Source: AP-15 sp963772295 (GTDB lineage: Bacteria > Pseudomonadota > Alphaproteobacteria > ATCC43930 > CGMCC-115725). Taken from it: DNA of 64,000 nt. Location of the stretch: NCBI GenBank assembly GCA_963772295.1, contig CAVYWO010000010.1, positions 124,001-188,000 on the forward strand, read 5' to 3'. Under the pieces are notes generated by a model, which was given only the letters and a program-made list of their open reading frames with translations, searched no databases and was not told the DNA's origin. Shown in pieces: positions 19,133 to 27,129 of this stretch. The position numbers and the translations under genes are program-made. Every line of letters begins with the position of its first letter. The first letter of the stretch is position 1.

Positions 19133-20327
19133 GGCGAGGGCGGCGGCCGCGACGCTGTTGAGTGCCGCGGCGGTGCGCGAGCGCAGCGCCATCGTCTTCG
19201 CCGCGGCGGAGCGCGGCGAGACCCGGCATTTTCGCCTCGTCCTGCGCCGGTTCGACGAGGCCGTCCGGCGCGTCGCCGAGATCACGCGGCGGCGCTACCC
19301 GGACCTCGAGGTCCCCCCGCACAGCCGTTGGCGGCATTTCTCGGCAGGCGGCACCGACCGCGCCGGCCTCGTGCCAGCCGGCGCCGGGATCGCGGAAAGG
19401 GCGCGCGCCCGGATCGATCTGGCGGTCGTTTCGGTGCTGCTCGACGCCGGGGCGGGACCCGCCTGGCATTATCGTGAAGCCGAGACCGGACAGAGCCTCG
19501 GCCGGTCCGAGGGGCTCGCCGTGGCGAGCCTGCGGGCCATGCAAGCCGGGTTGTTCTCGGCGGATCCGAGCGATCCCTGGCGCGCCGATGCGGCGGCATT
19601 GGCGCGGTTGACGCCGGCCCAGCTCGCCGGTGCCTTCCAGCACGGCGCCGGCAACGCGCTCGCCGGGCTCGAAGGCCGCGCCTCGCTGTTGCGCCGCTGC
19701 GGTCGGATCTGCGCTGCCGACACCCTGCATTTTGGCCGGGCGGCGCGGCCCGGCGGTCTCTATGATTACTGGCGGAGCACCGGCAAATCGCTCCGCGCCG
19801 CCGATATTCTCAAAACCCTGCTGCTGGCGTTCGGCCCGATCTGGCCGGGCGGGACCAGCCTCGGCGGGGTGGCGCTTGGCGATTGCGCCCGCCACTCCCT
19901 GGTTCCGCAGGATGGCCTGGTGCCGTTTCACAAGCTCAGCCAGTGGCTGGCTTACTCGCTGGTCGAGCCGCTGCAGCAGGGCGGTGTCGAGGTCGTCGAG
20001 CTCGACGGGCTGACCGGCCTCGCCGAATACCGCAACGGCGGGCTGTTCCTCGATTGCGGCGTCATCGAGCCGTGTGACCCGCGGCTCGGCGCGCGCCGGC
20101 TGCTGCCGCGCAGCGAGCCGGTCGTCGAATGGCGCGCATTGACGATAATTCTCCTCGACCATCTCGCCGAAGCGGTGCGGCACCGGCTTGGCAAAAGTGC
20201 TGTGGCATTCCCGCTCGCCAAGGTCCTGGAAGGCGGCAGCTGGGCGGCCGGTCGGGAGATCGCCGGCGAGCGCCGGCCGGACGGCGCCCCGCCGCTCGCC
20301 ATCGTCGCCGACGGCACCCTGTTTTAG
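19116..20327 (+). CDS. DUF1688 family protein, URC4-like uracil catabolism
   Basis: About 403 residues. DUF1688 features include LYDYWRSTGKSLRAADILKT, HSLVPQDGLVPFHKLSQWL, YSLVEPLQQGGVEVVELDGL and GGLFLDCGVI. Family members are URC4/urg3 in the fungal uracil-degradation pathway; the exact reaction is not settled. I placed the start at GTG 19116, overlapping the upstream gene's end by 17 bases; the first ATG candidates would remove the N-terminal AVRERSAIVFAA segment. Followed 11 bases later by the phosphoribosyltransferase gene. Confidence 0.8.
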   Translation: MPSDHEARAAAATLLSAAAVRERSAIVFAAAERGETRHFRLVLRRFDEAVRRVAEITRRRYPDLEVPPHSRWRHFSAGGTDRAGLVPAGAGIAERARARIDLAVVSVLLDAGAGPAWHYREAETGQSLGRSEGLAVASLRAMQAGLFSADPSDPWRADAAALARLTPAQLAGAFQHGAGNALAGLEGRASLLRRCGRICAADTLHFGRAARPGGLYDYWRSTGKSLRAADILKTLLLAFGPIWPGGTSLGGVALGDCARHSLVPQDGLVPFHKLSQWLAYSLVEPLQQGGVEVVELDGLTGLAEYRNGGLFLDCGVIEPCDPRLGARRLLPRSEPVVEWRALTIILLDHLAEAVRHRLGKSAVAFPLAKVLEGGSWAAGREIAGERRPDGAPPLAIVADGTLF

Positions 20328-20338
20328 GAGCGAAACCG

Positions 20339-20980
20339 ATGCCGCAGCCGGGGTCGGGCTTGATCGTCGTCAGCCATCCGCTGGTTCAGCACAAATTGAC
20401 GCTGATGCGAGACCGCAATACCTCGACCGCAGAGTTCCGCCGGCTCTTACGCGAGATCAGCCTCTTGTTGGCCTATGAGGCGACGCGCGATCTGCCGCTC
20501 GAATTAACCGAGATCGACACGCCGCTCGAGCGGGCTCACTGTCCTCGGCTTGCCGGAAAAAAGCTCTGTCTCGTGTCGATCCTGCGGGCCGGCAACGGCA
20601 TTCTCGACGGGATGCTCGATCTCCTACCGTCGGCGCGGGTCGGCCATATCGGCATCTATCGCCAGCCAAAGACGCTGCAGGCGGTCGAATACTACCTGAA
20701 ATTGCCGGACGATCTTTCTGAGCGCGACGTGATCCTCGTCGATCCGATGCTCGCGACCGGCAATTCGGCGGTGGCGGCGATCTCGCGTCTTACCGAATTG
20801 AACGCGCGCAGGATCGAGTTTGTCTGCCTTGTCGCCGCCCCCGAAGGCATCGCCAACCTCCGCAGCGTGTTTCCTCACGTTACCGTCGTTGCCGCCGCGG
20901 TCGACCGCCGTCTCGACGCGCATGCTTACATATTGCCCGGCCTCGGCGACGCCGGCGACCGGCTCTACGGCACGAAATAA
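20339..20980 (+). CDS. upp: uracil phosphoribosyltransferase
   Basis: 213 residues, ATG 20339 preceded by TAGGAG at good spacing. Type I PRTase signature VILVDPMLATGNSAVAAI binds PRPP. VSHPLVQHKLTLMRD, LVSILRAGNGILDGML and the C-terminal PGLGDAGDRLYGT are typical UPRT segments. The enzyme makes UMP from uracil and PRPP. In the URC pathway a UPRT homolog (URC6/urg2) is needed to enter ring degradation, and this gene's place directly after URC1- and URC4-like genes suggests that role rather than plain salvage. Confidence 0.9.
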   Translation: MPQPGSGLIVVSHPLVQHKLTLMRDRNTSTAEFRRLLREISLLLAYEATRDLPLELTEIDTPLERAHCPRLAGKKLCLVSILRAGNGILDGMLDLLPSARVGHIGIYRQPKTLQAVEYYLKLPDDLSERDVILVDPMLATGNSAVAAISRLTELNARRIEFVCLVAAPEGIANLRSVFPHVTVVAAAVDRRLDAHAYILPGLGDAGDRLYGTK

Positions 20981-21010
20981 GGGTGAGGGACGGACCGGCC
21001 GATTTGCGCC

Positions 21011-21511
21011 CTAATTCTGCCGGCGCTCGAACACCAGGGCCCAGGGCGGCGGCCCCTGGTGCGCAACCTTGACAAATTTTGCCCGTTGCTCGGGCGACAA
21101 CTTCTTCAGAAACCCGATCGTCAAAGTCGTGATTTGGGCCAGGTGGGCGCGGCGCACCTCTACCGCCCGATCGAGGTACTGCATGACCTTGGCCTCGTCC
21201 GGCTGCGGTCTCGACACCTCCGCCCAGGCGGCGCGAACCAGCGGCTGGACCAGATCGCGCATCTCCTCGAGCTGCGTTCGCATCGTCTGCGAATAGCTCG
21301 CGAAGGCCTGCCGCTGCTGCGGATCGAGGGCAAGCGCCGCCGCCATCTCGTCAAACCGCGCCTCGCGCGTCAGCGGCGGCGGCACGTGCAAGCGCGTCCA
21401 CAGCGCGCCCGCGACGAAGAACAGGTTAAGCGCCAGCGACAGCGCGACGGCGGCCCACCAAATTTGCTGCCGGACGCTTCTTCCCGCCAACGCGGTATCG
21501 ACGATCGTCAT
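21011..21511 (-). CDS. periplasmic CpxP/Spy-like (Metal_resist) protein with N-terminal membrane anchor
   Basis: 166 residues. One transmembrane segment near residues 16-38 (IWWAAVALSLALNLFFVAGA), then a helical periplasmic domain: EARFDEMAAALALDPQQRQA, RTQLEEMRDLVQPLVRA and LKKLSPEQRAKFVKV. This heptad-like pattern with L[ST]PEQR motifs is that of LTXXQ/heavy-metal-resistance sensors. ATG 21511 overlaps the preceding anti-sigma gene's stop by four bases (ATGA), giving a sigma/anti-sigma/sensor order. It probably senses or buffers metal or envelope stress for the sigma factor (inference). Confidence 0.75.
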   Translation of the reverse strand: MTIVDTALAGRSVRQQIWWAAVALSLALNLFFVAGALWTRLHVPPPLTREARFDEMAAALALDPQQRQAFASYSQTMRTQLEEMRDLVQPLVRAAWAEVSRPQPDEAKVMQYLDRAVEVRRAHLAQITTLTIGFLKKLSPEQRAKFVKVAHQGPPPWALVFERRQN

Positions 21512-22059
21512 GTCTGAATCCCCCCCGGCAGATCGTGTAGAAAGCCGGTCCCGGGGTCGAACAACTCGATCGTCGTGACATCGTCGCCGCCGAGCTTGGG
21601 TTGGCCCAGGGCAAACGACGCGCCGCTCCCCATGGTGAAGCCGAGCCACGCCGCGAGACAGATCGCCGCCGCGAGGCTGCCCCATTGCGTCAAGCCGTGG
21701 AGCGGAATGCGCCGCCGTGCGCGGAAGAACGAGATGACGAGGCCGCGCTGCGGCGGGGCGGCGGGACGCAACGCGCCGGCCCGGGCGACGATGCGATCGA
21801 TCTCGGCCGAGCTTGCGCCGCCGCTGCCGGCGAGCGCCCGGGCCGCGGCGACGTCGGCTGCGGCAACGGGATCGGCGACGAGCCGCGCCGCGATCCGGTC
21901 ATGCTCGTCGGGGTCGAGGCCGCCCTCGGCAAAGGCCGCAAGGTCGAGAAAGCCCAGGGTCTCGTCTGCGGGCGCCTCGGCCGAGCGGCATTGCTGCCAC
22001 AGCGCGCGACCGAGCACGCGATCGATCGGCTCGTCCATCTCTTCGGGGGTGGGGTTCAT
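21508..22059 (-). CDS. anti-sigma factor-like membrane protein
   Basis: 183 residues. The cytoplasmic N-terminal part LGFLDLAAFAEGGLDPDEHDR resembles the anti-sigma N-terminal helix region but lacks the zinc HxxxCxxC. A single membrane segment (GSLAAAICLAAWLGFTMG) lies near residue 130, with a short periplasmic tail (GDDVTTIELFDPGTGF). It is encoded between an ECF sigma factor gene and a Metal_resist protein, all on the minus strand, which is the main support for the function. Confidence 0.65.
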   Translation of the reverse strand: MNPTPEEMDEPIDRVLGRALWQQCRSAEAPADETLGFLDLAAFAEGGLDPDEHDRIAARLVADPVAAADVAAARALAGSGGASSAEIDRIVARAGALRPAAPPQRGLVISFFRARRRIPLHGLTQWGSLAAAICLAAWLGFTMGSGASFALGQPKLGGDDVTTIELFDPGTGFLHDLPGGIQT

Positions 22060-22141
22060 GGCAATGTTCTCTGTGTTACGCGGCGTCTGTCGCCGTCATC
22101 CCCGCAACTTTCTGGTTTCCCCCGTCGGCTGACGTGAAGCT

Positions 22142-22672
22142 TCATCGCGTTTCTCGCTTGAAGTGGGCGCGCAGCTTGAGCATCGCCTTGTGGTGGGCGC
22201 TGCGCACCGTCTGCGGGTCGATCCCGAGTGCCGCGGCGATCTCGGCAACCTCCATCTCGCGATCGTAGAGCATGGCCAGGATTTCGCGCTGCCGCGGCGA
22301 CAGCAATACTTCCGGCAGCTTCAGCTTGCGCACCGGCTCGACCGGCTCGACGGCGAACCGCGCCTCCGGCACCGCCTCGATCGGCACCGTCATCGGCCGG
22401 CGCCGCCGCAGCGCGTCGCGGGCGGTGCTGCGCGCGACGATCGTAATCCAGGTCGACAACCCGGCCCGTGCCGGGTCGTAGCTGCGCAGCAGGCGGAAAT
22501 CGTCTTTGCACAGGCGCAGGAACACCTCCTGAGCCAGATCCTCGACCTCGCCGGGGTCGCGGGCAATGGCGCGCACGGCGGCGGCGACCAGGCCGGCATA
22601 GCGTCGGACGAAGGCCTCCCACGCTCCCTTGTCTCCGCGTGTGAGCGCATCCGGCACCCCTTCTTCGGCCAA
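22142..22672 (-). CDS. ECF-type RNA polymerase sigma factor
   Basis: 176 residues. Region 2 is AFVRRYAGLVAAAVRAIARD plus DLAQEVFLRLCKD and LSTWITIVARSTARDALRRR. Region 4 is LSPRQREILAMLYDREMEVA and ALGIDPQTVRSAHHKAMLKL. The start is TTG 22672 or GTG 22657; no ATG is suitable. It heads the operon with the anti-sigma-like gene (82 bases downstream). It probably autoregulates this operon, but no promoter was identified with confidence. Confidence 0.88.
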   Translation of the reverse strand: MAEEGVPDALTRGDKGAWEAFVRRYAGLVAAAVRAIARDPGEVEDLAQEVFLRLCKDDFRLLRSYDPARAGLSTWITIVARSTARDALRRRRPMTVPIEAVPEARFAVEPVEPVRKLKLPEVLLSPRQREILAMLYDREMEVAEIAAALGIDPQTVRSAHHKAMLKLRAHFKRETR

Positions 22673-22705
22673 TCGGGAAGCCCCACATCCTGTCGTCGCC
22701 GATAT

Positions 22706-24319
22706 TCAGGCGAGCGCGTCGAAAAAATCGTTTCCTTTGTCGTCGATGACGATAAAGGCGGGAAAATCGACGACCTCGATCCGCCAGATCGCCTCCATGC
22801 CGAGTTCCGGGTATTCGACCACCTCGATCTTGCGGATGCAATCCTGGGCGAGGCGGGCCGCCGGGCCGCCGATCGAGCCCAGGTAAAAGCCGCCGTGCCG
22901 GCGGCACGCGGCGCGCACCTCGGCCCCGCGGTTGCCTTTGGCGAGGGTGATGAAGCTGCCGCCCGCTGCCATGAAAGGATCGACATAGCTGTCCATCCGC
23001 CCGGCCGTCGTCGGCCCAAACGAGCCCGAAGCATAGCCGAGGGGGGTCTTGGCCGGGCCGGCATAGTAGATCGGGTGGACCTTGACGTAATCGGGCAAGC
23101 CTTCGCCGCGGTCGAGTCGCTCCTGCAATTTGGCATGGGCGATATCGCGCGCCACGATCAGCGTTCCGGTAAGGCTGAGCCGGGTCTTTATCGGATATCG
23201 AGAAAGGGTATGACGGATCTCGGCCATCGGCTGCGACAGATCGAGCGCCACGACCGGACCGCCGAGCGCGCCGGCGTCGATTTCCGGGAGAAACCGCGCC
23301 GGGTTGGTCTCCAGCGCTTCGAGGAACACGCCTTGGGCGGTGACCTTGCCGAGGATTTGGCGATCGGCCGAGCACGAGACGCCGATCCCGATCGGCAGGC
23401 TGGCGCCGTGCCGCGGCAAGCGGATGACACGGACGTCGTGGCAGAAATACTTGCCGCCGAATTGCGCACCGATGCCGAGGCGGCGGCTCAGCTCCAGCAC
23501 CTCCGCTTCGAAGCCGCGGTCGCGATAGGCCTGGCCCCAGCGGTTGCCTTGCGCCGGCAGGCTATCGAGATAGCGGCAGCTGGCGAGCTTGACCGTTTTC
23601 AAATTCATCTCGGCCGAGGTGCCGCCGATGACGATCGCCAGGTGATAGGGCGGGCAGGCGGCGGTGCCGAGCGTGCGGATCTTGTCATCGATAAATTTCG
23701 ACAAGGCTTTCGGGTTCAACACCGCTTTTGATTGCTGATAGAGAAAACTCTTGTTCGCCGAGCCGCCGCCCTTGGCGATGAACAGAAATTTGTAGCTGTC
23801 GCCGGGCTCGGCGAAGAGGTCGATCTGCGCCGGCAGGTTGTCGCCGGTGTTGACCTCCTCGTACATCGACAGCGGCGCCAGCTGGCTATAGCGCAAATTG
23901 GTCTCCGTATAGGTGCGGCGGATGCCCGCCGACAGCGCCGCCCGATCGTCGCCCTCGGTCCACACCTGCTGACCCTTCCTGCCCATGACGATGGCGGTGC
24001 CGGTGTCCTGGCACATCGGCAAAATCTTGCCGGCGGCGATGTTGGCATTCTTCAACAAGTCGAAGGCAACGAATTTGTCGTTCGCCGAAGCTTCGGGATC
24101 TTCGAGGATGGCGCGCAACTGCGCCAGATGCCCCGGGCGCAACAGATGCGCACAATCGACAAATGCCTGGGCGGCCAGCATCGTCAAGGCTGGCGGCGCG
24201 ATCTTGAGGATGCGCCGGCCCTCGAATGTGCCGGTCGAAACGTGGTCGTCCGTCAACTTGCGGTAAGGCGTGTCATCGGCGCCGAGCGGAAAGAGCTCGT
24301 GGCAAACAGGATCGCTCAT
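22706..24319 (-). CDS. class I fumarate hydratase (iron-sulfur)
   Basis: 537 residues, the usual length for the single-chain class I enzyme; ATG 24319 follows GGAGTGAG. The reaction is fumarate plus water to L-malate in the TCA cycle. The three [4Fe-4S] Cys are in ILPMCQDTGTA, GTAACPPYH and GVSCSADRQ. The C-terminal TtdB-like part contains KVHPIYYAGPAKTPLGYASG and TTAGRMDSYVDPFMAAGGS. It ends 33 bases before the sigma gene on the same strand. Oxygen-labile cluster chemistry is expected from the family. Confidence 0.93.
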   Translation of the reverse strand: MSDPVCHELFPLGADDTPYRKLTDDHVSTGTFEGRRILKIAPPALTMLAAQAFVDCAHLLRPGHLAQLRAILEDPEASANDKFVAFDLLKNANIAAGKILPMCQDTGTAIVMGRKGQQVWTEGDDRAALSAGIRRTYTETNLRYSQLAPLSMYEEVNTGDNLPAQIDLFAEPGDSYKFLFIAKGGGSANKSFLYQQSKAVLNPKALSKFIDDKIRTLGTAACPPYHLAIVIGGTSAEMNLKTVKLASCRYLDSLPAQGNRWGQAYRDRGFEAEVLELSRRLGIGAQFGGKYFCHDVRVIRLPRHGASLPIGIGVSCSADRQILGKVTAQGVFLEALETNPARFLPEIDAGALGGPVVALDLSQPMAEIRHTLSRYPIKTRLSLTGTLIVARDIAHAKLQERLDRGEGLPDYVKVHPIYYAGPAKTPLGYASGSFGPTTAGRMDSYVDPFMAAGGSFITLAKGNRGAEVRAACRRHGGFYLGSIGGPAARLAQDCIRKIEVVEYPELGMEAIWRIEVVDFPAFIVIDDKGNDFFDALA

Positions 24320-24460
24320 GTCTCACTCCGGTCAGCGCCGGAGAAACGCCGTTTCCGCGCCGCCGTCAAGCGCGCGGGGCGGCCACCGCGGATCGTCATC
24401 CCGATTGCGCGGGAACGCGCCTATGCTGTGCCCCTTTGGGCCGCGCCGGAGGAGGTTGCG

Positions 24461-26038
24461 ATGTCGGGCTGTGCCGGGCCGGGGACGGTGCGGGATCGGG
24501 TCTTCGACCTGTTCCGCGCCTTTGGGACGACGACGATCTTCGGTAACCCGGGCTCGACCGAATTGCCGATGTTCCGCGACTTCCCTGCCGATTTTCGCTA
24601 TGTGCTCGCCTTGCAGGAGGTGGTGGCGGTCGGGATGGCCGACGGCTATGCCCAGGCGACGCGCAACGCCGCCGTGGTCAACCTGCACTCTGCCGCCGGT
24701 CTCGGTCACGCCTTGGGGGCGGTGTTCACCGCCGCCAAGAATCAGGCGCCGCTCTTGATCATCGCCGGACAGCAGGCGCGCTCGATACTGCCTTTCGAGC
24801 CCTTCCTGTTCGCCGAGCGGGCGGCCGAGTTCCCGCGGCCCTACGTCAAGTGGAGCTGCGAGCCGGCGCGCGCCGAGGATGTGCCCTTGGCGATCGCGCG
24901 CGCCTACTACACCGCAATGCAGCCGCCGTGCGGGCCCGCCTTTGTCTCGGTGCCTGTCGACGATTGGGATCGTGGTTGCGATCCGGTCGAACCGCGTCGG
25001 CTCGGCAGGATGCCGCGCGGCGACCCGGATTTGCTGGCGGTTGTGGCCGAGGCCCTGGCCCAATGCGTGCGGCCGGCCTTCGTCGTCGGCGCCGCCGTGG
25101 CCCGCGACGACGCCTGGAACGAGATCATCGCCCTCGCCGAACGGCACCGGGCGAAAGTCTGGGCCGGCCCCAATTCGGGCCGCAACGGCTTTCCCGAGGA
25201 CCACCCGCTGTTTGCCGGCTTCCTCGCCGCCGACCGCGAGAAGATTGTGGCGAGCCTCGCCGGCAACGACTTGATCCTGGTGCTGGGCGCACCGGTCTTC
25301 ACCTATCACGTCGAGGGTTTAGGCCCGCACCTTCCGCCGGGCGCCCGCCTCTTCCAGCTCGTCGACGACCCGGCGATGGCGGTCTGGGCGCCGGTCGGCG
25401 CCGCGGTCGTGACCAACCTGAAATCCGGCATCGTCGACCTGTTGGGCGGACCCGATCCCCGGCCCCGGCCGGAGCCGGCGGCGCGCGTGCCGAGCCCGCG
25501 CTTGTCGGGCCCGGGACTGACCGACGCCTATCTGATGCAACAGGTTGCCCTGCTGCGGCCGAGAGGCAGCATCATTGTCGAAGAGGCCCCCAGCAGCCGG
25601 CGGGCGATGCATGATTATCTGCCGATCGTCGACCGCGACGGCTTCTACACCTGCGCCAGCGGCGGTCTCGGCTATGGCCTGCCCGCCGCGATCGGCGTTG
25701 CCCTGGCGCGCCGGCGCGAGAAGGTCATCGCTCTGCTTGGCGACGGGTCCAGCATGTATGCGGTCCAGGGACTGTGGACGGCGACCCAGCTCGGGCTCGG
25801 CGTCAGCTTCGTCATCATCAAGAACCGGAGCTACGAGGCGCTGCGCGAGTTCGGCCGCCACTTCGGACTGCAGCAAACCGTCGGCACGAGCCTGCCCGAT
25901 ATCGATTTCTGTGCATTGGCGCAGGGCCAGGGCGTCGGTGCGATCGCCGTCGATCGCACCGACATGCTCGACGAGGCGTTGCACAGCGCCTTCTCCGCTC
26001 TCGCCGAACCCACCCTCGTCGAGGTCGCCGTCGACTGA
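24461..26038 (+). CDS. mdlC: benzoylformate decarboxylase (ThDP-dependent)
   Basis: 525 residues, ATG after GGAGGAGG. Three-domain ThDP enzyme: the N-terminal PYR domain with FGNPGSTELPMF (Ser32), LALQEVVAVGMADGYA (Glu53) and NLHSAAGLGHALG (His76) matches the Ser/Glu/His set of benzoylformate decarboxylase. VFTYHVEG provides the second His. The ThDP motif is LGDGSSMYAVQGLWTA...IIKNRSY. The expected reaction is benzoylformate to benzaldehyde and CO2 in mandelate degradation. No other mandelate gene was seen nearby; the muconate/mandelate-racemase-type gene at 48983 is distant. It is divergent from the fumarase gene. Confidence 0.85.
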   Translation: MSGCAGPGTVRDRVFDLFRAFGTTTIFGNPGSTELPMFRDFPADFRYVLALQEVVAVGMADGYAQATRNAAVVNLHSAAGLGHALGAVFTAAKNQAPLLIIAGQQARSILPFEPFLFAERAAEFPRPYVKWSCEPARAEDVPLAIARAYYTAMQPPCGPAFVSVPVDDWDRGCDPVEPRRLGRMPRGDPDLLAVVAEALAQCVRPAFVVGAAVARDDAWNEIIALAERHRAKVWAGPNSGRNGFPEDHPLFAGFLAADREKIVASLAGNDLILVLGAPVFTYHVEGLGPHLPPGARLFQLVDDPAMAVWAPVGAAVVTNLKSGIVDLLGGPDPRPRPEPAARVPSPRLSGPGLTDAYLMQQVALLRPRGSIIVEEAPSSRRAMHDYLPIVDRDGFYTCASGGLGYGLPAAIGVALARRREKVIALLGDGSSMYAVQGLWTATQLGLGVSFVIIKNRSYEALREFGRHFGLQQTVGTSLPDIDFCALAQGQGVGAIAVDRTDMLDEALHSAFSALAEPTLVEVAVD

Positions 26039-26045
26039 GACGCGT

Positions 26046-26909
26046 TTACGCGACGACGGCGCGGTAGAGGTGCCAGGTTGTGTGACCGAGCACCGGCAAC
26101 ACGACGATCAACCCGACAAACAACGGTACCGAGCCGACGGCCAGGCACGCGGCGACGATGAGGCCCCAGGCCGCCATCGGCCCCGGATTGGCGGCGACCG
26201 CCCGGAACGATGTCCGCACCGCCGTGTCCAGCCCGGCTTCGCGATCGAGCAGCAGCGGAAACGACACGACGCTGATCGCCAGCACCAGAAGAGCAAACAG
26301 AAAGCCGACGCCGACCCCGGCGCCGATCATGATCCAGCCGCGCCCGGTCGTGAACACGTCCCGCGCGAAGCCGGCGAGCGATGCGGGTGGGGCCGGGCCG
26401 AGGGTCAACGCATAAATCGCCCAGGCGGCCCCGAGCCAGGCCAGGAAGATCGCCATCAGAATGAGGCCCAGCAACACGATCGCGCCGATCGCCGGCGAGC
26501 GCACCACGCCGAACGCGTCGACCCAGCCGACCTCCGCCCCCTGTTCGCGCCGCCGGCTCATCTCGTAGAGACCCACCGCGGCAAACGGCCCGACGAGCGC
26601 AAAGCCGGAGGCGAGCGGGAACAGCAACGGCAGCAATCCTTCGCCGAAGGCGAAGCGGGCCAGAATCAGACCGAGCACCGGATAGATGACGCAGAGGAAG
26701 ACGACATCGGTCCGGCAGGCGGCGAAATCATCGAGGCCGCGGGCCAGGGCCTCCCTGATGTCGGCGATCCGGAGGTGCCGGATCGCCGGCGCCGGCGAAC
26801 GCCAGTGCGCGCGGGTCTGGCGGCCAGCGCGGCCGACCGATTCGACGGCCTCGGCCGCATGCTGGAGCTGAGAAACACTCCATTCAAGAGGGTTGCGGAT
26901 GGTCAGCAT
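26046..26909 (-). CDS. DUF2189 family integral membrane protein
   Basis: 287 residues. A soluble N-terminal stretch of about 60 residues precedes IREALARGLDDFAACRTDV, then about six hydrophobic segments (FLCVIYPVLGLIL, FPLASGFALVGPFAAVGLYE, AIVLLGLILMAIFLAWLG, MIGAGVGVGFLFALLVLAIS, LIVAACLAVGSVPLFVGLIV). GPFAAVGLYEMSRR and SFPLLLDR are hallmarks of DUF2189. The role is unknown, inner membrane. Convergent with mdlC, 7 bases apart. Confidence 0.8.
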   Translation of the reverse strand: MLTIRNPLEWSVSQLQHAAEAVESVGRAGRQTRAHWRSPAPAIRHLRIADIREALARGLDDFAACRTDVVFLCVIYPVLGLILARFAFGEGLLPLLFPLASGFALVGPFAAVGLYEMSRRREQGAEVGWVDAFGVVRSPAIGAIVLLGLILMAIFLAWLGAAWAIYALTLGPAPPASLAGFARDVFTTGRGWIMIGAGVGVGFLFALLVLAISVVSFPLLLDREAGLDTAVRTSFRAVAANPGPMAAWGLIVAACLAVGSVPLFVGLIVVLPVLGHTTWHLYRAVVA

Positions 26910-27043
26910 ATCCCTTTCTCCCGAACCCGGTTGGTCGGGGTCGCTGGCCGCCCGCGACAGCTTGTTACTTCGGTCGCCGATCGCGAGCGACCTCGCGACC
27001 CGCCTTGCCGATGGATATGGGCCTTTATCGCCGCCGCGACAGG

Positions 27044-27129
27044 GTCACCGCGACCAGTCGAGCTCGCCGCCGGGGTCGGCCAATAGCGCTTTCTGGCAGA
27101 TCTGCCGGCAGCACCCCCCTCGCGTAAGC
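27044..27129 (-). pseudogene. 3' fragment related to the alpha/beta-hydrolase-like gene at 48155
   Basis: On the minus strand it ends RQICQKALLADPGGELDWSR then TGA, close to the last residues of the 48155-48976 protein (ARTCQRALLADPGAELDWSR). About three quarters of 66 bases agree. It is cut at 27121-27129 by the DruA/IS4 transposon. Beyond the transposon, LAALGP-like coding (29540-29580) could be its continuation. Confidence 0.5.

Noticed and set aside
23732..24460. Upstream extension of the benzoylformate decarboxylase frame antisense to fumarase
   Set aside because: The extension has no family similarity; ATG 24461 has a strong ribosome-binding site and starts the known domain.
24461..26038. 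Acetolactate synthase or oxalyl-CoA decarboxylase
   Set aside because: The Ser32/Glu53/His76 set and NPGSTELPMF segment fit benzoylformate decarboxylase better.
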